Source: CAIXLI01 sp964587125
GTDB taxonomy: Bacteria > Pseudomonadota > Alphaproteobacteria > UBA9219
Assembly: GCA_964587125.1 (NCBI GenBank)
Contig: CAZPKC010000004.1
Location: 1 to 64,000 of the forward strand
DNA length: 64,000 nt
Reading direction: 5' to 3'
Shown piece by piece: positions 1-7,731 of this stretch. The notes beneath the pieces were generated by a model, which was given only the letters and a program-made list of their open reading frames with translations, ran no database searches and was not told the origin of the DNA. Every line of letters starts with the position of its first letter. Position 1 is the stretch's first letter. Made by a program: the position numbers and the translations under genes.

Positions 1-243
1 AAAGTGAAAAGACTCAAAAAACCTCTTGCATTATTCGCGGCTAGAGCCCCCCCCCTTTAAATACGATTGATCAAAAACAAGCCCTTCTTAAAACATCCGG
101 CCGCCGGTCCAAATTTTTCCGGATCCGACCTTATAACAACGCCGTTTCTAACAAGCAAGTTCCGTTTTAATTTCAATTGGATATGGAAGGCCTTCTTCAA
201 TATTTGTCTGCGCCCTGACGGGCTTGGTTCGTTAAGAAAAACT

Positions 244-1236
244 CTAATTCACCACATCGAACGCGCCGCCCGAGAGAGGCGAATTCTGTGCGGCGTTTTT
301 GTACATATTGATGGTTTTCATCGCCTGCAATTCCTTAAGCAAATTTTGCATCGCGGCTTCCGTTCCCGGGTCGGCCAGCGAGGAATCCGCCGAAACCGCC
401 GCGGACGCCGGAGTCGCCGCCGGAACCGCAACTTCGAATCGGTTGTTTCTCAAATTCCGCTGCGCCTGCATGTTTTCGTGCTGTTGCTCCATCGCCATAG
501 CCAGCGCCTGATTTTGCTGCGCGCTCGCCAGCATCGACGAATCCATCACGCCGCCGTAGGGCAGCTTGGAGCGATCCAGAAACAAGCCCTTGAAGGAGCC
601 GTTGTCCGCGCTTTCCTTCGGCGTTCCCAAGTCCGCAAGCGCGGCGTTCGTCTGCGCGGCGGACGCCTGCAAAACGGCAGTCGGGGAAGGAGGTGCGCTT
701 GAAGAAACTCCGGCAAGCGGAATGCCTCCGTTATTCGAACTCGCCGCCGTTCCCGACGCCGCAATTGCCGCAACAGGAGGCTGAACGGAAGCCTGAACCG
801 TTCCCGTTCCCGAATAAGCCGAAGCGATTTGCGTCGTCTGATCGTCGCCGCTTCCGAACAGGGCGGCGACAATGGTTTTTGACGCCGACTGCCCGTCATT
901 GTTGGCGGCAACGACTTCGTCGGTTACTGCGCCGATGGCGCTAAGCCCGGCCGAAGCCAAACCGGTAATGCCGCCGTAAAGCGTGTCCCCGACGATGCGA
1001 GAGACGGGATTGATCGCCTCGTCGGCCAAGGCGCGGTAAATCGTGCTGATCGCGGGAATGTGCTGCAAAGGATTGATCATATCGACGACATCGTCGAAGC
1101 TCATCGTTTGCGAGGCAACGTCTACGGCCTCGTTTTTGCGCCCGAAACGCGAATAGCTGTGATCCATGTCCAAGGCAGCGATGTTACCCAAGACCAGATT
1201 GGTATTTTCGGATGCGACAGCGCCTATTTCGATCAT
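244..1236 (-). CDS. Conserved alphaproteobacterial protein of unknown function
   Basis: This 330-residue protein has no recognised enzymatic motif. Residues about 46-103 are the most structured part, with the core NPLQHIPAISTIYRAL followed by a Gly/Ala-rich stretch (TLYGGITGLASAGLSAI) that could be an amphipathic or membrane-interacting helix. From memory, similar cores occur in unnamed alphaproteobacterial proteins; this was not searched. The rest is Ala/Ser/Pro-rich and probably disordered, with a Gln/Met-rich segment near residue 245. The start at 1236 is supported by a GGGGAG ribosome site 7 bases upstream. It is a single gene on its strand, and the function is unknown. Confidence 0.8.
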   Translation of the reverse strand: MIEIGAVASENTNLVLGNIAALDMDHSYSRFGRKNEAVDVASQTMSFDDVVDMINPLQHIPAISTIYRALADEAINPVSRIVGDTLYGGITGLASAGLSAIGAVTDEVVAANNDGQSASKTIVAALFGSGDDQTTQIASAYSGTGTVQASVQPPVAAIAASGTAASSNNGGIPLAGVSSSAPPSPTAVLQASAAQTNAALADLGTPKESADNGSFKGLFLDRSKLPYGGVMDSSMLASAQQNQALAMAMEQQHENMQAQRNLRNNRFEVAVPAATPASAAVSADSSLADPGTEAAMQNLLKELQAMKTINMYKNAAQNSPLSGGAFDVVN

Positions 1237-1502
1237 TCTTTTTCTCCCCGCCTTAGTTAAGCAAGGAGCGTGCCATAAAATAATCGTTATAATTCAATAA
1301 ATTGCTGAGAATCTGGATTCAGGGAGAGAGGACGTATTTTCCCCTCTATACTTAAGCCGCATTGGCGCACAAGAACCGCCAAGCCTGAATTACCCGTTGA
1401 AAGATATGGAAAAATTCAAACCGCATGAAAGTATTTACGCCGGTATTATTCTTGAATTTTTAACGTAAAAGCCGTAAAATCCCCCAATAAGAAAGTGAAA
1501 TC

Positions 1503-1796
1503 ATGCTTAGAGACAGCATTCAGAAACATTGGGCTAAGGCAGCCGTTCTAGCGACTCTTTGCGGAACGACAGCGTGGGGAATCCTCACGGGGAATCCTTA
1601 TCCTGCATGTGTTATGGGGATCGTTACTGCGCCAACTACCGCATATTGGTATATGAAATACCTAGAACGTGACGTTGCAAAAGGGTTAGTAGAGATAAAA
1701 GGGAAAGATTCAGAAAAAAAGATGTTGGCCAGGCTAACCTGCCATAGATCGAAAAGAAATCTATTTGGGATTAGACTCCCAACTGCCGAATCATAA
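1503..1796 (+). CDS. Small hypothetical membrane protein
   Basis: This 97-residue protein is not recognised. The N-terminal half is hydrophobic (about residues 13-50) and could form two short membrane helices; the second half is basic and soluble. A purine-rich stretch (AAGAAAGTGA) precedes the ATG. It is AT-richer than its neighbours and its end overlaps the convergent gene at 1791 by 6 bases. It may be lineage-specific or recently acquired. Confidence 0.5.
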   Translation: MLRDSIQKHWAKAAVLATLCGTTAWGILTGNPYPACVMGIVTAPTTAYWYMKYLERDVAKGLVEIKGKDSEKKMLARLTCHRSKRNLFGIRLPTAES

Positions 1797-2327
1797 ATTT
1801 TTATAGAATATTTTCTTGATATTACGGGAACGTCCGATTGGTGTGTTTCTGGCAAATCTTGTTGTGTCTTCTCCTGCCATTTTAAGTTTAAAAAATCTGG
1901 AATAAACATTAGTGCTGCGTCTGTTTGGCGCGACAGTAGTTTTCTGTTTGGCATTCTTTGTTGGCTTTGTAACATTTTTTGCAGATATAATAAATCTGTC
2001 CACAATATCGAAATTGCCGATAGTTAGACCAAACAACAAGGATGCGGACAGAACAAAATCTTTTACGATCGGATGCGCCTGAAGATAGTCATCGCTAAAA
2101 AAATGCAAAGAAAATTGGCTAACATAATAAGGTGCTGCAATACTAAAAAATGCTCGTTCCGCAATCTTTCCTAAACTCCAAGTGCGTTCATTTTGTTTGA
2201 TAATTTCTCGATTTTGATCCCTGATTTCTTGCAGAACCTTCAAACTCTCTTTTTGAGTTTGATCGTCTGAAGTTTTCTGATCGAAAACGGCATATCGTCT
2301 ATAAGTATAAGGATTTGGCTTCTTCAT
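1791..2327 (-). CDS. Hypothetical membrane protein
   Basis: This 178-residue protein is not recognised. A charged helical segment (about residues 22-50, rich in Gln, Glu and Lys) precedes two hydrophobic stretches near residues 56-77 and 86-107, which look like a membrane hairpin. A basic tail of about 70 residues follows. Base composition is AT-rich compared with the housekeeping genes nearby. It is convergent with and overlaps the small gene ending at 1796. The function is unknown. Confidence 0.6.
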   Translation of the reverse strand: MKKPNPYTYRRYAVFDQKTSDDQTQKESLKVLQEIRDQNREIIKQNERTWSLGKIAERAFFSIAAPYYVSQFSLHFFSDDYLQAHPIVKDFVLSASLLFGLTIGNFDIVDRFIISAKNVTKPTKNAKQKTTVAPNRRSTNVYSRFFKLKMAGEDTTRFARNTPIGRSRNIKKIFYKNL

Positions 2328-2547
2328 AATGCTTGCCTATAAAAAGATACAAAATCAATAAAGTCACTGTACCTGAAAAACGCGAAACTAACTAATAAAA
2401 ACAATGGTTTATGGATTATTAACGCGCCGCTCGGTCTTTAAGCATAAGGCCGAGTAAATGCGTAAAATTTGAAGCTATCGCTGCAATTATATGTTTAAAT
2501 TCGGATACAAATTGCCCCTTTGCTTTCATCGAAAAGCGAGGGCTTTC

Positions 2548-3111
2548 CTACCCCTGTTCCAATTCCGTATCCCAGTACAGAAAGTCGCGCCAGCTGTCGT
2601 GCAAATAGTTGGGCGGAAACGCGCGGCCGTTTTCCTGTAATTCCGAAGTTTTCGGCCTCCACGGAGCGCGGCGCGGATACATGCCGCATTGATCGGGCAA
2701 GTGGCCGCCTTTTCGCGTGTTGCACCCGCCGCACGCCGTCACGACGTTTTCCCACGTCGTATGGCCGCCTTTGCTGCGCGGAACGACATGATCGAACGTT
2801 AGTTCGGGCGTCGGCCTCCGCCGCGAGCAATACTGGCAACTGAAGCTGTCGCGCAAAAAGACGTTGAACCGCGTGAAGGCGGGATAGCGCGACGGCGAAA
2901 CGTATTCGCGCAACGCGATGACGCTGGGCAGCTTCATGCGGAAGGAGGGTGAATTGACGGTGCGGTCGTACTCGGAAAGAATATCGACGCGCTCCAGAAA
3001 GACGGCCTTGACGGTGTCCTGCCAAGACCACAGCGAAAGAGGGAGATAACTGAGCGGACGGAAATCTGCGTTCAGAACGAGGGCGGGGCAACTTTCCAAA
3101 GACGGCGTCAC
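2548..3111 (-). CDS. HNH endonuclease family protein
   Basis: This 187-residue protein carries a zinc-type HNH (beta-beta-alpha metal) nuclease fold: CQYC at residues 92-95, DHVVP at 107-111, an Asn at 122 and CGGC at 127-130. The N-terminal part (VLNADFRPLSYLPLSLW) is characteristic of the conserved chromosomal HNH protein of Alphaproteobacteria, so this is not evidence of a phage or intron. The in vivo substrate of the family is not established. It stands alone between a hypothetical gene and kdsD. Confidence 0.9.
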   Translation of the reverse strand: MTPSLESCPALVLNADFRPLSYLPLSLWSWQDTVKAVFLERVDILSEYDRTVNSPSFRMKLPSVIALREYVSPSRYPAFTRFNVFLRDSFSCQYCSRRRPTPELTFDHVVPRSKGGHTTWENVVTACGGCNTRKGGHLPDQCGMYPRRAPWRPKTSELQENGRAFPPNYLHDSWRDFLYWDTELEQG

Positions 3112-3208
3112 AGCCTGTTTCCCTATTTAAAGTTCGAATCGACTTTAAGTTCCCGTAATCTGATAAAAACGCCGCGCCTTGTCCAGAAGAAAGAGTTCGG
3201 AAAACGCG

Positions 3209-4168
3209 TCAGGCAATCCCCGCGCGCAGCAAATCGTGAATATGCAGAATGCCGACCGGCTTATCCTTTTCGACGACGAATACCTGCGTGCGTTTTTTGT
3301 CGTTCATGATCTGAAGGACTTTCGCCGCCAGAATGTCGGGGGCAACGGTCATAGGGGCCTTTGTCATGATCTCGGCGGCCGTTTTCGAGGTCAATTCCGC
3401 GTCCATATGCCGCCGCAAGTCGCCGTCGGTGATGATGCCGGTCAGTTTTCCCGAAGCGTCGACGATCCCCGCGCATCCCAGACTCTTCTGCGTCATGACG
3501 AGAAGCACGTGCGACATTGCGTCCGTTTCCTTAACAAGCGGCATATCGCCGTCCTTGCGCATGATATCGCATACGCGCATCAGCTTTTTGCCCAGTTTGC
3601 CGCCCGGATGGAAATTGCGGAAATCCTCGGCGGTAAATCCCTTCATCTCCATCAAAACGACGGCCAAGGCGTCGCCCAAAGCGATCATCATCGTCGTCGA
3701 GGTGGTAGGCGCCAGTCCCATCGGGCAAACTTCGGCCACGGGCGGCAAAATCAGCGCAACGTCCGAAGCCGTGGCAAGCGAACTTTTCGCGCCGCTTGTC
3801 ATGCCGATGAGGGGAATCGAAAAACGGCGGGAATAATGGATCAAATCCGTCATTTCGGAAACTTCGCCCGAATTGGACAGCGCAAGCACGACATCCTCGC
3901 TCACGATCATGCCCAAATCGCCGTGGCTCGCCTCGCTCGGATGAACGAAATACGCAGGCGTGCCGGTCGAGGCCAACGTCGCCGCGATTTTCCGCGCCAC
4001 GTGGCCGCTTTTGCCCATGCCAGTCACGATGACACGGCCTTTGCACGCGCGCATCGTTTCGGCGGCTTTCAAAAAGCTGTCGTCGAGCGCGTCGCCCAAA
4101 AGCTTTAAAGCCTCGCCCTCGGCAGCCAGAACGCGCGCCGCCGCGCGCAAAATGTCCGAATCGTTCAT
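3209..4168 (-). CDS. kdsD: Arabinose-5-phosphate isomerase (KpsF/GutQ family)
   Basis: The enzyme interconverts ribulose 5-phosphate and arabinose 5-phosphate, the first step toward Kdo for lipopolysaccharide. The 319-residue protein has an N-terminal SIS sugar-isomerase domain (TGMGKSGHVARKIAATLAS, then SNSGEVSEM and the PTTSTTMMIALGDALA segment) followed by two CBS domains (IMRKDGDMPLV; IMTKAPMTV). This is the usual KdsD architecture and length. I chose the ATG at 4168 because the in-frame extension to 4297 only translates a palindromic repeat (about 4180-4263) with no family similarity. No strong ribosome site is visible, so the start is moderately sure. Confidence 0.93.
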   Translation of the reverse strand: MNDSDILRAAARVLAAEGEALKLLGDALDDSFLKAAETMRACKGRVIVTGMGKSGHVARKIAATLASTGTPAYFVHPSEASHGDLGMIVSEDVVLALSNSGEVSEMTDLIHYSRRFSIPLIGMTSGAKSSLATASDVALILPPVAEVCPMGLAPTTSTTMMIALGDALAVVLMEMKGFTAEDFRNFHPGGKLGKKLMRVCDIMRKDGDMPLVKETDAMSHVLLVMTQKSLGCAGIVDASGKLTGIITDGDLRRHMDAELTSKTAAEIMTKAPMTVAPDILAAKVLQIMNDKKRTQVFVVEKDKPVGILHIHDLLRAGIA

Positions 4169-4179
4169 TTTATTTTGGT

Positions 4180-4263
4180 CGCGACTGCTCTGCGGTACGC
4201 CAGCTTCGCTGGCTCCCCGATCAGGAAGAATGCTCGCCATCGCTCGCGGGCGCGACTGCGACA
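4180..4263. repeat. GC-rich palindromic element upstream of kdsD
   Basis: The element is bounded by 9-base direct repeats (CGCGACTGC near 4182 and 4251) and contains a perfect small hairpin (GCCAGC-TTCG-CTGGC). It separates the likely kdsD start from an upstream in-frame ATG, giving a misleading N-terminal extension. It resembles dispersed intergenic palindromes, but no second full copy is visible in this window. Confidence 0.5.
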
Positions 4264-4387
4264 GGGTGTTATTTTTATTCATGCGGCCTTTTACCACGGG
4301 AAACGGAAGTCGCCAAATCCCTAATTTAAAAGGTTAAAACTGGAGATTTGACAACATTCAATCTGAAAAAATTTAAGGAAAGCAGAA

Positions 4388-4981
4388 CTACCCCACGATC
4401 ACCCTGTGCTTCACCAATTCCAGCATCGGCAAATCGTGCGGCGCGTTGCCGTACCCAAAGCTTTCATCGAACGGCCCGTTGAACGCGAGCCACGCCTTGA
4501 CACGCTCGGCCTTGCGTGTGCGCGTGCAATTTCCGTTAATCATCTCTCCCGTCACGACGCCGCCCTCTATGCCGATGTCGGTGCAGATCAAAGCGTCGTG
4601 CGGCACGTCGCGCAGCAGTTGGGGAAGATAAAGGCTCAAGCTTCCCGACGCGATGACGATCGTGTCGCCGTTTTTGCGGTGCTCGCGCAAGGCGCGCATC
4701 ACAGGCTCGTTGAATTTTTGCCATTTCAGCGTTTTGCCGACGGCTTTTTCCAAATCCGCGATTTTTTTGCCTTTTAGAACGTGGCGCAAAAGAACGCTTT
4801 TGACGAAAGTCCGCGCTTCTTCCGTTTGTTTTCTCCGCGCGCGGCTCAAAACATACCGCAGAACGCCTTCAAGAAGCGCGGCATAGGCCCAAACGGCGTT
4901 CGACGCGAAAATCAAAAACGGAAATTCGGCATCTTCCGTGATAAGGGTCTTATCGAAATCGAAAATCGCAACTCGTTTCAT
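4388..4981 (-). CDS. HAD-superfamily phosphatase, subfamily IB (SerB-like)
   Basis: This is a 197-residue HAD hydrolase. Motif I is FDFDKT near the N-terminus (nucleophile Asp followed by Asp two residues later). Motif II is the IASGS segment, and the GYGNAPHDLPML region gives the acidic motif III/IV. A helical cap lies between motifs I and II, as in phosphoserine-phosphatase-like HAD-IB proteins. The substrate cannot be assigned. The start at 4981 is preferred over one ten codons upstream because its ATG overlaps the holA stop by 4 bases (ATGA), implying translational coupling with holA. Confidence 0.85.
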   Translation of the reverse strand: MKRVAIFDFDKTLITEDAEFPFLIFASNAVWAYAALLEGVLRYVLSRARRKQTEEARTFVKSVLLRHVLKGKKIADLEKAVGKTLKWQKFNEPVMRALREHRKNGDTIVIASGSLSLYLPQLLRDVPHDALICTDIGIEGGVVTGEMINGNCTRTRKAERVKAWLAFNGPFDESFGYGNAPHDLPMLELVKHRVIVG

Positions 4982-5991
4982 GCCGCAAGTCCTAATAAAG
5001 TCTGCGCGCACAAAGCGGTATCCGGCACGCCTGTGCGCTTGACGGCGGCTTCGGCGTCGTAAAGACGGCGCAAAGCCGCTTCCGCCTTCGTTCGAGGCCA
5101 GCGCCGCAATTGCGAGGTCATCGCGCCCTCAAATTTCCAGAAAACAGGAGGTTGCAACCGCTTGACGGCGTCTGGCGCAGCCACGCCCTTGTCCATTTCC
5201 GCCCGCGCCCATGACAGGCGCACAAAATGCCGCTGCGCCGCGCGTAAAAGGGCGACGGGCGAGGCCTGTTCGGCGTTCAGCCGGTCGATCAATTGCGCCA
5301 CCCGCTTCGTTTCTCCCGCGCCTATCGCAAAAACCAGATCGTCGAGTTCGGCAGCGCCCGCATCCTGCACGGAAGCATGAACATCCGCCATCGTCGCAGC
5401 ATTATTTTTTCCGACATACACGGCGAACTTCTCCAATTCGCTGCGCATCGCCAAACGGTCGGGAGGCAGAACGTCGGCCAAAGCCCCGATGACATCCCGC
5501 GCGGCGCGAATGTTTTCTGCCGCCAGAATTTCCGCAATCGTGCGCTGGCGTTGAACCGCGTCCTCGACATAGCAGGGTATGGCGCAAGCCAAAGGTGTTT
5601 CCCCTTCGCATAGCGCGCGTAGTTTCGATTTCTTTTCCACATCGCCCGCTTCGATTAGAAGCAAGCTGTCGCCCGAAGGCATATCGGCCAGAAGGGAAGC
5701 CAAAGCCGCAGGTAAATTTTCATCCGGATTCTGGATTCTGACAAGCCGACGCCCCCCGCCAAAAGCCACGGATGCCATTTCGTCGGACAGGCGGGCGGGG
5801 TCGTCGGCAAGGGAAGAAGAGGGCAACGTGATGGAGCAAAACGGATCGTCGGGATTGGGAACAATCAATTTCGCCAAACGCGCGCTTCTTTCGCCAACCA
5901 ACCCCATGTCCGGCCCGTAAACCAGAATAACCCGCATGGCAGGATCGGGCTTATTCAAAAAAGCGTTGATGCGCGAGGTCGGAAGCTTCAT
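4978..5991 (-). CDS. holA: DNA polymerase III subunit delta
   Basis: HolA is the clamp-loader subunit that opens the beta sliding clamp. The 337-residue protein matches the family in length and has the AAA+-like start typical of it (RVILVYGPDMGLVGERSARL), followed by the delta lid and C-terminal collar helices (ALLRAAQRHFVRLSWARAEM). Delta lacks a functional P-loop, and none is seen here. It is first in a two-gene unit with the overlapping HAD phosphatase. In many Alphaproteobacteria holA follows lptE, but no lptE is seen here. Confidence 0.92.
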   Translation of the reverse strand: MKLPTSRINAFLNKPDPAMRVILVYGPDMGLVGERSARLAKLIVPNPDDPFCSITLPSSSLADDPARLSDEMASVAFGGGRRLVRIQNPDENLPAALASLLADMPSGDSLLLIEAGDVEKKSKLRALCEGETPLACAIPCYVEDAVQRQRTIAEILAAENIRAARDVIGALADVLPPDRLAMRSELEKFAVYVGKNNAATMADVHASVQDAGAAELDDLVFAIGAGETKRVAQLIDRLNAEQASPVALLRAAQRHFVRLSWARAEMDKGVAAPDAVKRLQPPVFWKFEGAMTSQLRRWPRTKAEAALRRLYDAEAAVKRTGVPDTALCAQTLLGLAA

Positions 5992-6032
5992 GCATCTGAT
6001 TTAAGGCATTTTTCCGCGCGCGGGAACAAAAA

Positions 6033-6062
6033 AAAGAGCCTGATCGTTAAATCAGGCTCTTT
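6033..6062 (-). terminator. Rho-independent terminator
   Basis: A perfect 12-base stem (AAAGAGCCTGAT paired with ATCAGGCTCTTT) with a 6-base loop ends in a run of T on the minus strand. It lies just downstream of the small gene ending at 6083 and terminates transcription toward holA. Confidence 0.9.
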
Positions 6063-6082
6063 ATTCCCTTAAGGAGAAACTT

Positions 6083-6346
6083 TTACAAAGCGATCTGAAC
6101 CTCTTCCGTTGAGGCGCGCATCTCTGCGGGCAAGGTCATGCCGACTTCGTGCGCGGCGCGGACGATGCGTTCGCCGATGCTGCCGACGCGGGCTGCGGCC
6201 GCTGCATAAGAAGCCTGCGAGCGGCGGATGGCGGCGATTGTCTTATCCAGGGCCACGAGATTGGTCTGGTTGGTCATCGCGACCAATCTTTCCAAGGTCT
6301 CGTCCGTGGAGCCTATCGCGCTGCTGAACTCGTAATTCTGAAACAT
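6083..6346 (-). CDS. Small hypothetical protein
   Basis: This 87-residue, mostly alpha-helical protein has no signal peptide or membrane segment and is not recognised. It is Ala- and Arg-rich in the middle (RRSQASYAAAAARVGSIGERIV). It has its own terminator at 6033-6062 and a purine-rich ribosome site (GAGG) before the ATG, which supports expression. It is divergent from the flagellar-rod-like small gene at 6556, so the two may be co-regulated from the 210-base region between them. Confidence 0.7.
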   Translation of the reverse strand: MFQNYEFSSAIGSTDETLERLVAMTNQTNLVALDKTIAAIRRSQASYAAAAARVGSIGERIVRAAHEVGMTLPAEMRASTEEVQIAL

Positions 6347-6485
6347 GATCTTCTAACCTCGTGAGTGATTCGCTCTTTCGCTCTTGATAAGTCCACTTTA
6401 TCGACGAATATTGAATCCGAGGTTAATTCGCTCCCTTTTTTTCAAAAAAAAGAGCCTTGAAAACTTTATGTTTTATTCGGGTTTA

Positions 6486-6516
6486 TTGACGGATTGTTAA
6501 TCGTGATGTGCTATAT
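6486..6516 (+). promoter_or_regulatory. Possible promoter of the rod-like small gene
   Basis: A TTGACG hexamer (6486-6491) is followed by an AT-rich TGCTATAT segment (6508-6515) at roughly sigma-70 spacing, about 40-70 bases before the gene start. The match in the -10 region is weak and the assignment is tentative. Confidence 0.35.
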
Positions 6517-6555
6517 CTGTGCCCGGCGAATCGCTAAAAGATGAGGAAAACCATC

Positions 6556-6774
6556 ATGTCCAGCTCCCTTTCGACGACTGTAACCGGCCTTTATCAGACC
6601 GTGTCTCGCGCGACACAGTCTGCGGACAACATAGCTAACGCTTCGTTAACGGGAAAAAATGTGGACGGCGATCTGGTGAATCTCAAGACCGACAGCGCGA
6701 CTTACGCCGCCGAAGCCGATGTCGTCAAAACGGAAGAGAAAATGCAGAAATCCCTTCTCGACATCAAGGTCTGA
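6556..6774 (+). CDS. Small protein resembling a miniature flagellar rod/hook protein
   Basis: This 72-residue protein combines the two conserved ends of the FlgB/FlgC/FlgE axial family. The N-terminus (TVTGLYQTVSRATQSADNIANAS) resembles the flagellar basal-body rod motif ending in NIANAST. The C-terminus (YAAEADVVKTEEKMQKSLLDIKV) resembles the end of FlgC-type proteins (helix plus LLDIKV). The central domain of a normal rod protein (about 130 residues or more in FlgC) is missing. The start at 6556 is favoured by a GAGGA ribosome site at 6542-6546; the ATG five codons upstream overlaps that site. No other flagellar gene is in the window. A separate domain family of short rod-like proteins is possible. 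Confidence 0.7.
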   Translation: MSSSLSTTVTGLYQTVSRATQSADNIANASLTGKNVDGDLVNLKTDSATYAAEADVVKTEEKMQKSLLDIKV

Positions 6775-6836
6775 AACCGCCTTTCCAGTTAAAACCACAC
6801 GCGCAACTTTTCTGAATTAAAACAAAAACGAAAAAG

Positions 6837-7712
6837 ATGACCAGCTCGCAAGCGATGCTCACCGCGCTTATCGCCTATTTCATCTGGGTCATCTACGACA
6901 CCGCAATCAAATTTGGCCAGCAAACGCCGGTCTCGCCCTTTCTCGTTATGGCAATAGTGGGCTATACTGGCGCGATTGGCTTAACTGCTTTTGCCGTTTT
7001 TGCCCGGGTTCTGCCGAAGCTCCGCCCTACGCGCTGGCGGGAACAGGGTTGCACGGCGGTTTGTGCCGCTTCCATTACTATTGGTAATATCATCGCCGTT
7101 AAGCATCTCCCATTGGCGCTCTACTATGTCATTTTTTTTACATCGCCTCTTATCGTTGCCGTCCTTTCTGCCGTGCTTAAACACGAAATCCTTACCCCCA
7201 TTAAAATTGCTTGTCTTGTGGCCGGTTTCTTTGGAACTATTCTTGCGATAGGCGTGCATGGCGGAAGCGGGGATATAATCGGCTATCTTGCCATTTTTGT
7301 CGGCATCATGGGATTTTCCCTGCGCGCAATCTTCGTGCGTCACATGGGAAAAACCGTCACTTCGGAAAGCACACAAATTCTCTGTAATTTATTTGCAGGC
7401 ACAGGCGGAGTCTTGGGCTTTCTTCTCCAGCCATCCGGCGGTGGTATAGGAATAATGGCCTTCCTCATTTTCGCTTTTGCCGGAACCTTAACTCTTCTTG
7501 CGAGTCTCCTATACTTCCGGGCGATTCAAAATACTGTCTCAACGAACGTTGCTCAGCTCCAATATACTCAAGTCGTCTTTGGCGCGCTTTTTGGTTACAT
7601 TTTTTGGCGCGACATTCCCACATGGAATCTTGTCGTTGGTTCAGTCATCATCATAGCCTCCGGCATGTTCTTGGCGTCTCAGGCGAGAAAAACAAAAAAT
7701 GCAGTAGAATAA
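6837..7712 (+). CDS. EamA/DMT-family membrane transporter
   Basis: This is a 291-residue integral membrane protein with about ten hydrophobic segments in two halves of five, the drug/metabolite transporter plan. Typical features are the start (ALIAYFIWVIYDTAIKFG) and the end of the second half (LQYTQVVFGALFGYIFWRDIPTW), which is characteristic of EamA proteins related to RhaT and RarD. It is likely an inner-membrane exporter of a small metabolite; the substrate is unknown. Its codon use looks less GC-biased than neighbouring genes. It is convergent with clpA, 19 bases from its end. Confidence 0.85.
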   Translation: MTSSQAMLTALIAYFIWVIYDTAIKFGQQTPVSPFLVMAIVGYTGAIGLTAFAVFARVLPKLRPTRWREQGCTAVCAASITIGNIIAVKHLPLALYYVIFFTSPLIVAVLSAVLKHEILTPIKIACLVAGFFGTILAIGVHGGSGDIIGYLAIFVGIMGFSLRAIFVRHMGKTVTSESTQILCNLFAGTGGVLGFLLQPSGGGIGIMAFLIFAFAGTLTLLASLLYFRAIQNTVSTNVAQLQYTQVVFGALFGYIFWRDIPTWNLVVGSVIIIASGMFLASQARKTKNAVE

Positions 7713-7731
7713 ATAATTCTCAGAAAAACTC

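Noticed and set aside
67..702. Plus-strand frame of about 210 codons at the left edge
   Set aside because: It is antisense to the well-supported gene at 244-1236 and has an Arg-rich, low-quality composition typical of a shadow frame.
2430..2454. Terminator after the HNH gene
   Set aside because: The CTCGGTCTT/AAGGCCGAG hairpin has no T run on either strand.
2548..3111. Phage or intron-encoded homing endonuclease
   Set aside because: The protein matches the common chromosomal HNH family of Alphaproteobacteria and no phage or intron features surround it.
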